64,000 bases of DNA from Hawksworthiomyces lignivorus (Eukaryota; Ascomycota; Sordariomycetes; Ophiostomatales; Ophiostomataceae), in NCBI GenBank assembly GCA_002917075.1, contig NTMA01000132.1, positions 1 through 64,000 of the forward strand. The letters run 5' to 3'. Under the pieces are notes generated by a model. The model had not been told where the DNA came from. It saw only the letters and a program-made list of their open reading frames with translations, and ran no database searches. Every line of letters starts with the position of its first letter. The stretch's first letter is position 1. Positions 1-10,800 of this stretch are shown one piece after another. A program made the translations under genes and the position numbers.

Positions 1-495
1 GCGCGCGAGGGCCCGCGCCCGCCGCAGCAGCGCCAGCAGCAGCTCCCGGGCGCGGGCGCGGCGCGCGGGGGTCCACCTCGTCGCCAGCGCCGCGCCGCGG
101 TCCACTACCCAGCTGTCGGGCTGGTCGTTGTCTGCCGGGTACAGCGGCGCTCCCGCGTCGTTGTCCTCGTCCGAGGCGTAGATCCACACGTTCGTCTCGG
201 GCGTCTTGGACAGGTCGACGTACGCCGCGGCAAAGGGCGTGGCGGCGTCGTCGTCGTCGTCTGCGGGCAGCGGTGCCGTCTGCTCCGCCGTGTCGTAGGC
301 GAACAGCACCCGCGCGTACGGCGAGGTACCGCCGCCCACGCTTGCCGCGTGGCCGTCCGCGCCCCGGTGCATCGCATCAAAGGCGCCCGCGGCAACCTGC
401 AGCCGGCGGTAGATCGCCAGCGAATACGGCAGGTGCGCCTGGAGGCGCCGGAGCTGGTCCGGCGTTGGCCGCTCGGGGACTTCCTCGACGAACAT
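1..495 (-). CDS. Acyltransferase-like protein (GNAT/FR47-like), N-terminal part, truncated by window edge
   Basis: The reading frame starts at an ATG (495-493) and stays open for 165 codons to the window edge, so the C-terminus is missing. The protein begins MFVEEVPERPTPDQLRRLQ, then has an LPYSLAIYRRLQ segment near residues 23-34, a YARVLFAYDT strand, and AAYVDLSKTPETNVWIYAS near residues 96-114. This order (a short helix with LPYSL and RRLQ, a strand ending in an acidic loop, then a strand entering a W-[IL]-Y-[AS] motif) recalls fungal acyl-CoA N-acyltransferases with a C-terminal FR47/GNAT fold. The acetyl-CoA-binding half would lie outside the window, so the catalytic assignment is inferred from the N-terminal half only. 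The aspartate run near residues 85-90 and the alanine- and arginine-rich end are low complexity. The substrate cannot be guessed. Overlapping frames in the same DNA are byproducts of high GC. Confidence 0.55.
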   Translation of the reverse strand, partial: MFVEEVPERPTPDQLRRLQAHLPYSLAIYRRLQVAAGAFDAMHRGADGHAASVGGGTSPYARVLFAYDTAEQTAPLPADDDDDAATPFAAAYVDLSKTPETNVWIYASDEDNDAGAPLYPADNDQPDSWVVDRGAALATRWTPARRARARELLLALLRRARALAR

Positions 496-1536
496 CGGTC
501 GTATAAAGAAAGGAAGATGGTTGGATTATAAAGAGAGTCAAAAGATACCAACCAGAAACAAAAAAATCTAGCAAAAACTTTCCATCTCTACACAAGCAAG
601 GCGATCCATGCATGTAGAATGAAATGTTAGAATAACGCCTTGTATTGGACTGAATTCCCCGCTGTGAGTCACCCCTGGCAAAAAAAAAAACCAAAGAAAA
701 AGACAAAGTTGTGACCCAAACTTGCCCTCCGAAGCTGTTATGCAGGTCAGCGGCCCCGGAATACAACCTTAAAATTCAGACGTGGAGGGTGTGCGAGGAG
801 CCGCGCGCAGGCAGGCTGATCGCTTCGTGCGATATGGTTTATCAAGATAACCTTGCATGCTTTTTGGCGTTTTGTGCAATCGTTCTTATCTTGTCCCCCC
901 CGCGACGTTGCGCGCTTTTCGTTTATATAGCCAATCTTTCGCTGTTTTCCTCATTTTTTACTTTTATTCTTGTCTCTCGTCTCTGCTCGTTCGTCTCTCT
1001 ACTCTTCTATAGTACTGTCGCGAATGGATGACCGCATTGTTGAAGCCATTTCAGCCGTTCCTCACCTCGCTACGCCGGACAACATGTACTGGATCACCAA
1101 TTCAGAAAGAGAAGTAGCCTTGAAGACGTTTATTGTGACTTCATAAACGCTAGAAGAAATTGACAGGGTGACAAAGATGGGGGAATCCAATGATGATTTG
1201 AAAGCAAAAAAAAAGACACCAAGAAGCATACAGAATGAGGAGACCGCAAATCTCTTTTTTCGTTCACAAAACGCCAATCATGATACTATCCAAACAAGTT
1301 GAAGGTCATGCAAAGAAAAACCAAAAAAAAAACCCAATCATTCATCCTCCTTTTATGCTGCTTCAAAAGAGCTGCCCATTATGTTCGTATTATTTCCAAC
1401 GCTCATGAGCGCGAGCGGTGGTTGGTTTTAGGTTGGCAGCGGTGCCAACCGAGCCGTCTTGCGACGAGAGGCAGAGAAGAAAATTTCAAAAAAAAAAGGT
1501 AAGGGGTGCTCCCCCATTTTTTTTTTTTTTTTTCAT
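496..1536. other. Intergenic stretch, partial acyltransferase gene to PAR32-like gene
   Basis: This holds the 5' flank of the left-edge gene and the 3' flank of the PAR32-like gene. It contains short A/T homopolymers, for example an A-run near 680-690 and a long T-run at about 1517-1533. On the minus strand that last run is a genomic poly(A) starting just after the PAR32-like stop codon. The open frames here have no protein-like composition, and I see no gene. Confidence 0.5.
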
Positions 1537-1889
1537 TTATTTCTTTCCCAGCAGCCACTCCTTGCCCTTGGCCGCGAGGCTCTTCTCGGGCTCGGGGTGG
1601 GGGTGGTGGTGGTGGTGGTGGGCGGCCGCGGATGCCTTCTTGACGCTGTCGCCGGAGTTTCTCGACGAGCCGTCATCAGCGACGGCCGAGCCGCCGGCGG
1701 CGGCGGCAGCAGCCTCAGCCTCGTCGGAACCAGGCTTGAACACGTTGCCAGCACCGCCACGACCGGCGTGGGCGGCACTCTGGCTGGGACGGCGGACGAC
1801 ACTGTGGCATGAGTATGTCAGCAGGCTGCAATCAGGCAGTCAAAAAGCGCAAGGCGCAAGGCGCAAGTGCCCCCCTCAGTGAGGGGTTT

Positions 1890-1920
<31 letters not shown>

Positions 1921-2141
1921 GGAGGAGAGGAAAATACTCACGGCTCAACGTCTTGGCGTGCGCGCGTCTCGACCGGGTCGGTGTTCTTGGCCATGTTGCC
2001 AGTGCCGCCGCGGCCGGTGGTGACAATGGAAGTGCGGAGGACAGGAGTCTCAAGATCCTTGGCCTGCAGCTTGGGAGACTTGGAGCTGTCGCTGATGTTG
2101 CCGGCGCCGCCGCGGCCGTGAGAAGCAAAGTGGCTGCTCAT
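1537..2141 (-). CDS. DUF3602/PAR32-like protein with three GRGG[AT]GN motifs
   Basis: Two exons, 2141-1942 and 1801-1537, are joined across a 140-nt intron. The donor is GTGAGT. The acceptor is CACAG, with TGCTGAC as the likely branch site. The join keeps frame and gives 154 residues. The motif GRGGAGN or GRGGTGN occurs at residues 9-15, 43-49 and 80-86; the third copy comes into frame only through the splice, which supports the model. This motif defines the fungal DUF3602 family. Its yeast member Par32 (Amu1) is a disordered phosphoprotein acting downstream of TORC1 that inhibits ammonium transporters. A similar role here is inference only. The protein is predicted to be disordered and has an Ala6 tract (97-102) and a natural His6 tract (128-133) before a conserved-looking lysine-rich end, KGKEWLLGKK. 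No membrane segment is seen. A (CAG) repeat lies in the intron, not in the coding part. Confidence 0.82.
1890..1919. repeat. (AGC)10 microsatellite inside the PAR32-like intron
   Basis: Ten perfect AGC units. On the sense (minus) strand they read GCT and lie between the donor at 1941 and the acceptor at 1802, so length change would alter intron length but not protein. Confidence 0.9.
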
Positions 2142-5100
2142 GTTTGATTGTTGTGTGTGAGAGAGAGGATTTCTGTGTTGATGTTGTTCTTCGCTGCACA
2201 GCGCAGTGAAGTCTGAACGAGAATTCTGGCAGAACTTGTTGAGGCGAGAGCGTAAAAATGATTGCGAAGGCAGCAACAGAGACGGATGCGGGGTGTGCAG
2301 ATTCACAGAAAGTGAAGCCACTGAGTTTGAATGCAAAGGAGAAGGATGATGATGATGATGATGATGAGTATAGTATGGGTTGGAACGGAAGGACCGAAGA
2401 GACAACAATGGGCCTTTATACAAAAGACGAGGAGGACAAGCTCTCTACGGTACGATGAGATAAGGAAACAATAAAGCCAAGAGGGACAACAAGAAACAAG
2501 GCTGAATGAGGGGAGCAGAGGAAGGATTACGCAGCTACGGAGTTCCCAGGCCGGCGGAGCCAGGACGGGACGAGGTCAGTCACGTTATGGGAGCAAAACT
2601 CTGCTACAAGGGGGGAGAGGCTTGTGAAGGTGATCACAAGGAAAGAAAAAAAAAGTTTTTTTTTTTTCTTTATCCTTTCCCCTTCTATACGGGCGGAATT
2701 GCTCCACCGAAGGGGGGGAAGGGGGGGGGAGAGGAGAAGAGAGATCAGTCCAGGAAGAAACCTAGATGGAAGTGCGAGGCATAGCGCACCGCAGAGCTAC
2801 AGTACACCAGTTATCATCCGCTTGCAGGCCATGGGTAAAGTATCTGGTCTGTGAGTGTCTGGCCTTGCCGAGAGGGTCTGACATCACGCGGCCGAAAAAA
2901 AGAAAAGAAAAAAGAACACCAGCGAAAGAAGAGACAAAGAGGGGGGACCCAGAGCAGAGGGGCAGTCATCTCGTCGCCCAGCGCACAGCCAAGCCCAGGC
3001 ACAAAAAAGAACGGAAAAAGTATCAGGGCGGTACCGGCCTTGGAATGACGCGAACGAAGAGGAAGATAGCATGGCAGAGAGGAACAGAGAAAAGTTTTTT
3101 CGGCTCTACCGTGCTGTAAACTGCTGTGAGGCCCTGAAAATGTTGGAAACAGGAATTGGCAAACCAAAACGTAATGAAAACTCGAAACGATGCGAGAGAC
3201 TACTGTGTGTAGTGCAAGACCCGGCGTTTACGCTTAAAGGGTAGCTTCGTAATGACATGTAGTCATCACTAAGTAATTTTTACTGCGCTGGGGCTCTGCC
3301 TTTGTTTTTAACGCCGTATGCGTATTGCAAAATATTTCCATCTAAGCAGAAGCGCATTCTGGGCACACTAGAGGAAAATTTTAGACACTTTCAGATATTT
3401 AAAATGTATTTTTAGCGTCTGCCCTCCTGTCCATACACATGCGCCAGAACACGGCACGCGCACTTCCTTTGGCTTTCCCTCGCTTGGCTTTGCCCAATTT
3501 CCGGGGCGGATGGCGTCTTCTAGTCTGCTTGATTTTTTGCACGACATTGGGCAATCCTTCCAGCTAGGCGAAGCCAGCAATTCGGCGCGCCCCTGGCGTG
3601 GGTGCCCGCCATGTGATCCAGTTCTTCCATCATTTCTTCCAGAAAAGGAAATCTGCTCTCTTTCAGCACTTCCTCCCCGCATTATTATTATTTTTTTTTT
3701 CTTTTTGGTTTATTTGATCAAGCATAGCTACGGCTAGCTTTGCACCTTTTCCTATATCGCAAGGAGCTTGCACTGTCCCCCTTAGAGAGGAAAGATTGGA
3801 TCAAAGCAAGATGCAGAATAAATAAAAATTGAATGCCTGTTGGCATCCGCTATTGTGCGATCCCGAGACATGTCTCTGATGAGGACGAAACTGAAATCAT
3901 TAGTCATAAAGAAAGCCAGATGAGAATATCATTAAAGGCGCAGATTTTTTTGTCACGGTGCTTTTAATGGAAGACAAGGGCCGATTGGTAGGAGATCTTT
4001 GCAGGTTGAACAAGAAGGAAGAAAGAGAAAAAGAAAGAATATAACAGCAAGAAGAGATGATAGGCAGCAGGCAGCGAGCAAGCAGCTTATCAGACAACAG
4101 CCAGCAGTCCACGGCCGACGGGAAAACATCCGACCAGGCGAACCCGACCCGGAAGCTTATCTTAAGGTTATTGTTTTTTTAAGAAAAAAAAATTAATGGC
4201 TTTTGGAAGAAAACAAAAATTCACTTGCGTCGGGCGGAATAATATGGCGTTTTTCTTGCATCATTTGAATTATCCTTGTACCGGCGCCCGAAGATATCTA
4301 GTTCTGCATTTCCTTCTCTTTGTCTTGTCAGACTTGCAAAACCCGTGACGTCTTTTTTTTAGATGGAAAAAATCCTCAACTGGTTACCTGAGCTTTATAA
4401 TAGCTAGGATCTGCCGACAATTCGGAACTCTGTCAATACAGCAAAGTCCCAATGGACCTCTGCGCATATCCTCCACGTTGCTGGAAGCATTGGCCAATTC
4501 CGTGTCTTAATAAACCGGTAATGGGGAAGAAGGCCAAGTCTCTGGGGTAAAGCCAAGCCTCAAGCTTTTGTATCTGCACGTCAGCTGATGACACGCAGAA
4601 GCCACTAATAACACGCATTTCTGTGTTGGGGGTGGGCAGGGAAAGCTCCCTCAACCAAACGGCCCCCCTCGCCGGAAGCTTCCTTTGTGCCTTTTCTTCT
4701 TTTTCTTGCATAGCTTTTGACAGCTGCATCAACACGAGGTGCGGAAAGACTATCCCTTTTCGGAAAGACTTTCTTGTTCGTTTTAATATCCGAGCATCTC
4801 GATTAAACGAAACGCCCATTTTACTACACATGTTCCTGTGCCAGTAGAGTATTCATAGCAGACACGCTGATCGTGCCTAAAACAGAGGTGGCATGCCACA
4901 TGGCGGATGTCTCCGCATACACTACCAGAGCATTGGAAAGCTTTGACTACTAGTACTAGCAAGAACTATGGTCAGGCAGGTGCAAACAGATATCTCTCTG
5001 CATTGGGCCTAATAGAGACTGACACGAAGCACAATCATGAATATGTTGACACATCTTGTTTCAAATTCCTTGCTTCTCTAGTCGCTTTGTGTGGGCGGCT

Positions 5101-6133
5101 GCGCTATGTGCGATACAAGATGTCCTTCTCTCTTACTCATTGAGAATATAAGTTTTTAAAACGAAGTAAGTGGAAATGAAAGAAGGCACAAAAAACTGCG
5201 CAGTATGTGTTGGAGATCGAGCTCAAAAAGGCATGAGTAAACCAATAAAAATAGACATGCAACGCAGAAGCAAAATGAGAAGCAAAAAAAATCAAAAATC
5301 CCACTACAAATGTTCTATCTGCAAAAGCTAAAAAAAGAAGAAGAAAAGAACCATTGGTATAGTGGCAACAACAAGTAAGCATGCGAGAACATCGTGAACA
5401 ACGTAAATAAATCAATATGAATCAAGGGAGAACACCAGAAAAAGGCAGAACTTGTTTGACGAGCCGAGAACAGAAAGAGAGAAACGAAGCCAAGCCACCA
5501 GTCTAAACGAAGATAAGAGAAAAGAGGTAGAAATAGAAGAGAGGAGCTATGAAGAGAAAGCCACTTCATTTTGGACCCTGGAAAGGCAGCAAAATACCCC
5601 TTGACTCCATTAGTGAATAAAATATCCCAATGCTACCTCGCGCTGTTGGGAATGAATAGGTGGCGTTCAGCAAAAGAGAAAATGGGAGTAAGAAGTCCAG
5701 CAAGGCCGTCAAAAAAGAATTGAACATATTTCAAATCTAATCTCAATTTTAGGATTGTTATGCATTGAGATCGAGAAAGATTACGATATACTTGGTGCCG
5801 GATCCCTAAATGATGACAATTTATTGGTGCTCCAAGTCTGTTCCATGTGCGCCGTTCCGAGGCATGGCGTTCGTTGCGGAGCTGGTTTGCAATTTCTTGC
5901 CCGGTTAAGACATCTCGATCTGTTTATGGTTGGTGACTTGAAAATTGCTTCTCCCTCGTGTGCTTTGCCTGCAAAGGCGCAAAGGGTCGAAAAACGCATC
6001 TGCTGGATTACGTCTCCGTATATCAGTAAAGCCACGTCATGTGCATCGATTGATCGACACAACACAAGTCCTTTGATTTATTGTTTGCTGTCACCTTGAA
6101 CATAGAGCCGGGGCAATTATTGCGGATTCACCC
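2142..6133. other. Intergenic stretch of about 4 kb, PAR32-like gene to velB
   Basis: The left part is the promoter and leader of the PAR32-like gene. It contains a (GAT)7 microsatellite at 2345-2365, G-runs near 2710-2730 and polypurine stretches up to about 3100. The rest is A/T-richer and ends in the velB 3' flank. The open frames here lack conserved motifs and most lack plausible ATG context. A hammerhead-like core sequence at 3876-3891 is discussed under findings. No tRNA or gene is recognised. Confidence 0.5.
2345..2365. repeat. (GAT)7 microsatellite
   Basis: Seven perfect GAT units in the 5' flank of the PAR32-like gene, about 200 bp upstream of its start codon. Confidence 0.85.
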
Positions 6134-7891
6134 TTATTCGTATTCGTCCTCGTCATCTCCGCGGCCGTTCTTGCCGGCGCCTTCCTTGCGAATAGGTATC
6201 TTGATGCCTTGGGTAGCAAAGGTCTTGCTCAGCACAGTACTCTCGCACACACCCGGGAACTTCTTCGCCGAGTAGACCGTGAAGACGTCACTAAAGCAAG
6301 AAGCCAAAACAGGTGCCTTTCCTGTGTTGACAATGGAGTTAGGGGTGCCATTGGGAGATGTGCTCGGTGGGCCGACATTGACGAAAGAGAAGCGTAGACT
6401 AAGAGGAAATCTCTGTCAGAATAATTCCGAGACGCACCATACAATATAGCTATAGACGAAACACTCACCGGAAGTTGCCCTCTGTGCGGACGCTGAGGTC
6501 CTGAAGGACAAACCAGATGCCAATCTTGTCGGCGGGATCTTGCAGACGGAAAGCACTGGCAGCAAGGCTGCCAATTAAATTGCGGGTGAACATGCCTTGA
6601 GGCTGATTGCCCTGGATCAAGCGCTGGGTCATCATATCGCTGGGTCCGCCAAAGACACGTGGTGGCCCATAGCCTGGAGCCTGCGACGAGAGCTGCATAG
6701 CGCCATAATCGCCACCATGGTAGCCATACTGGCTCGGCTGGCCGTAGCCATTGGTCTGTTGCATGTATGGGGGGACTAGAGGAGGCATTAGAACAAAGAT
6801 TGTTTAACTAATCTGGGGCTCTAGGGGCAGCCCACCTTGCGAATATGGCGACTGTGCGCCGTAGGCATTCATGCCGGGATGACCAAACATGTTCGACCCA
6901 TAACCAGGCTCGCGAGGGTTCGACGGCAGTATTGCTGAATACGTCGGGGCATTCTCAACTTGCTCGTAAGATGCTGGGGTGGTAGATGAAATAGACGGCG
7001 TTGTGGTTGTGTGCCGCACCAAATTGACTTCCTTCAGTGCATCTTCAGACCACAGGTCGACGTTCAAGACAAACATGGTGTGTTCGATTTCGCTAGAAGT
7101 GAAACGTTAATGAGTCGCCATAGTTCATATCCCTTCGTCCAACTGCCGTTTGCTTTTAGTACGTACTTGCAATCAACTTCCTTGCCAGTAGCTAGATCTG
7201 TCACAACAATGCGGACACAGGGAGGAGGCGTGATTGGGCGGCGGTCCTGCGCAGTTGTCAGCGATATGAACCACCCAAATAGCAACACCAACAGCAAGAA
7301 CGGAATATATGGTTCAAGACACAAAGCGAGAGTCAGATCGTACCTTGTCTCCGAAACCACACATTCGGGCGCGTTTCGGTTGTTGCACGACATCAAGTCT
7401 GTCGGTACATATCGGAATTAGCATGCATGAAGCCATAGAAAAGTTGTGATAGACCCATCTTGTTGAGGTTCGCGGTTCGACACTCTGGGAAACGAAATTG
7501 GAAAGCAACGAATGGACGCAGAGACGAAACAAGAGGTTGGAGAGATGCGGCCCGAGGGGTGAACCGAGAAAACGAACCTGTAGGATCGGCTGCCTTCACT
7601 TCCAATGATAGGCTCAAGAGCTTTCCGAGTAGCGGCTTCTTGCTCGGGAGTCGGTTTCGGGGGCTCCTGACCGGGATTTGTTGGCGAGTGAGTTTGGTCA
7701 GGAGGCGGGGGCGGCGCATGCTGAGCATACTGGTCTGGATAGCCATGAGGAGGAGGCAAGCTCATTGTGGGAAGGTGAGAAGCTGGGTGTTGCGCGTAGC
7801 TGGGTTGGCCGAGGGCGGGGAGTTGGTTGTGCATGTCGTGCGGCATGGCGGGCGGCTGCTGAGATTGCTGAGAATACATATGGGTGTTCAT
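6134..7891 (-). CDS. velB: Velvet-family regulator VelB
   Basis: Six exons: 7891-7578, 7398-7344, 7246-7167, 7092-6836, 6775-6469 and 6398-6134. They join in frame to 425 residues, and most introns (60-179 nt) have clear branch sites. The N-terminus (1-105) is rich in Gln and Pro. The velvet domain begins with LDVVQQPKRARMCGFGDK (106-123) and RRPITPPPCVR, continues through FVLNVDLWSEDALKEVNLV, and resumes after a disordered Tyr/Gly/Gln-rich insertion of about 100 residues with GMFTRNLIGSLAASAFRL and IGIWFVLQDLSVRTEGNFR. It ends with LSKTFATQGIKIPIRKE. The domain split by a disordered insertion is typical of VelB, and the last motif is diagnostic. VelB pairs with VeA and LaeA, or with VosA, in the nucleus, where velvet domains bind DNA. 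These complexes control asexual and sexual development, spore viability and secondary metabolism in response to light. The start is the ATG in context CAACCATGAA; upstream in-frame sequence reads like leader. The first donor, GTTCGT, is non-consensus. Confidence 0.95.
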
Positions 7892-10800
7892 GGTTGCGAC
7901 CGTGTAGGAAGACAAGAGGCTGAAGTGACGTTGCAGGGACGTTTGGGGGCGCTTCCGGTCCTCCAAAAAGCCGGCGCGGTTTTTGCAAATTTTTGTTGCG
8001 GCTGCAGCTGAAACCTTGGGTCTTGTTTGTCGCGTCGACTTTCTCGGGCCAAAATAAAAGAGCAGACAAGTCGATTGCAGCCTTTTGTGCTTCTTTTTAT
8101 CGGCTGTATATGTGACGGCCGTTCGATTTGTCAAGAAAGCTAGCCGGCTTTCAGATGCCAGTAGTTAGATCGAGGACCGTTTGCCGGGAACGGTGCGGAA
8201 GTAAAGCAGCTAGAGAGCGTGGGCAAGCACTTGGCGGCGGATTAAGATGTGAGAAGGGCCGCGAGGTTGTACAAAGAATCCTTGTACGAAAGAGAGAATA
8301 GAAGGACGAGAGGGAATTTTGCAGCCGGAGAGAGAGCGAGAAATGGCGTGCGTGCGAAGGTGGAATAGAGCTGCCTTTTTGCTCTTTCGCTCGAGAATTG
8401 GACGTTGCGAGCTTTTCGCTGATAGGAAGCGTGATGGAATTATTTCTGGAAACGCCAGCGATCCAGGACCAAAGAGGCGGCACGCTCAGCTTTTTGTTTA
8501 AAATTTCCTCGCCTTTTCCTTTTGTTGCACCGTAATAATAATAATTTTTTCTTCTCCTCGCCGTTTTCTCTTTGGTTGGATTGTGTGTGCGTCTGTGTGG
8601 TTGGTCGCGGATGACGGAGATTGAATGGCGGGTCGTAGGAGAGAGGGGAGAAGAGGGAGGGGGGTGTGGCGTACGGAATATAGATTTGTATATATGCGTA
8701 TGCTGAAGAAAAAGTAGGTGGTGGTGGTGGAGATGGGAGAACCAAAGGAGCGGGCAAGCGGTAAGGGAGGAGGATCACGGCAGCAGGTAGGTGGGTTCAG
8801 CAGCTGGAGAAGGGCAAGGCTTAAGGCAGATCAGAAAAAAATAGAAGGCCGCAATAATGCAGGATATAATAGTCTGAGAGAGGGCTTAAGAGAGATGTTA
8901 AGAAAAGATGTCTTGGGGGCAGCACAAACGCGTGAGAACGTGGCGGTAGTCAGGCAAGCTAATATGAGAATTGAGTCCGCGAAATGCGTACTCTGTGGAG
9001 GGCGGGTACGGACAGGCCTCTGCGTCTCAGAAATCGTTGGGTCTGGGTGGCGAGCCGGCAAGGGTGCGGTCAGACGAGGAGAGCAGACGTTGAGTGTCAA
9101 AGAGGAAGAGGGGCGGTTGGGTTGTGAGCGTCGGCCTGAACCAAATAACGTGCGTGAAATGTGGAGGAGAAGATGGGGCGGCCAGGCGACGACGCGACTA
9201 CAAACCGCAAGCAGCGAGAGGAGAGAGCAAGATGAAAAGAGATAGAGTGTGGAAACGCTACAAAAGGAGACGGGGGGGCAGAAGAGAAGTTCCAAAGACA
9301 CACGATGCAATCGCACCGATGGAAGATGACAATGTAGGGAGCAGAGCAATACGTCTGGAGCGCTCATAGGAATGAGGACAGCTGGGACCAAGCTTCAGGG
9401 ATACGTTCGAGAATGGAAGGCGCTAGCGTGAACACATCTTACTTCGTATGTGTGGAAACGCGATGAAGATACCCGACAGAAAGGAAAGTACGGATCATTA
9501 GGAAGGAACGAAAGGGGACCGCTGCCCTCTTTGGTGATAGACACAACCACTAGCAGCGACGGCGGGCGATAGCTTTTGGCCTGTTTGGGACTGAGACAAG
9601 AACATGTGGTTGGGTGCCTCTAAAGAAGAGACACACATTACAAAAGCCTACACGGAAGAGGAGGGACTGCAGATAATACGGCCCTGCCTCAAGCACTCAC
9701 ACACACGCAGAGCATATTAGTACGCACCAGAGTCAGCTTTCAGGTGTTTTAGCGTGAAGGACATGAGAAGAGAAGGGGGGAGGGGGAGGGTGGATATCAC
9801 GGACAGGGGTGCTTGAGCGGCGCAGAAAGGGTTGGGGGTGAGAGAGCAGGAGAGAGGGAATGGCGGCGAATTGGCAGAGTTTGGGGAAGGTGGAGAAGCG
9901 ATTGGGAATTAGAGTACGGACCATATACCCACTAGGTAAGTTGCGCCTAGGGAGGAAGGGACAAGAAGTTCAAGTGCACGGCATCAAGGGTTGCGCTTTG
10001 TAATAAGATATTATCTCGGATATGTATGTAGGTACGCATAGTCCTACAATCCGTAGGAAGCAGCGTCATGTGCTTGTAGGGCATACGAGTATGCTGCATA
10101 GGACGGGTGATTGATGGTAGGATAATACAAAGGGGGCCACGCCAAACAAGCAAGCAGTGGCGAAGGGCTCAGCGCAAAGAGAGGGAGCAAACGCCTGGCA
10201 AAGTAAATACATCTACATATGTACGAGTGTAAACTGCTTGGTAAGTACGGGGGAGAAATGAATCTGGGAGGAGGTCCAGAGGTAACTAAGTAAACGACTT
10301 GGTGACCTTCAGGCAAGATGGTACCCTGCACGGCAGTGGACAGCAGGAGCACCGCAAACATTCTGGGCAGCGGACCAATCAATCGGGTGTATGCTAAGAC
10401 TGTCGTCCGGCGACCGCGGCAGCGATCGTTTTCTTTCGTCTGACGTACAAAACGGGAAAGAGAATGCGCCATACTAGTGACTTTAATTTACTTGCACGGA
10501 ACAGGAGGGCAAGTATTACGGAGCACTCGCAATGGCCTTTTTATTGCTTTTAATAGCAGCCAAGAAATGGGAAGGTGGGACTGGAACTGCGTCGGACGAT
10601 GCAGATTTTTAGAAGGAATTGGGAAGGCGCTGGTGAACAAGATCAAGAGATGCGTACTTAGAGTACATGATGTACACGTACATGCCAGTACAAATAAATT
10701 TGCATATATGTACACTCTAAGATGTCAGATAACCTTTGTGTATGGAAGCGCAAGCAGCGGAAGGTGCAACATCTGTTGGCACCGACAGAAGGGGAAGACA

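Noticed and set aside
8831..9391. Minus-strand Leu/Ser-rich frame upstream of velB
   Set aside because: Same cause: translation of the CT-rich strand. It may be part of the velB leader but not a gene.
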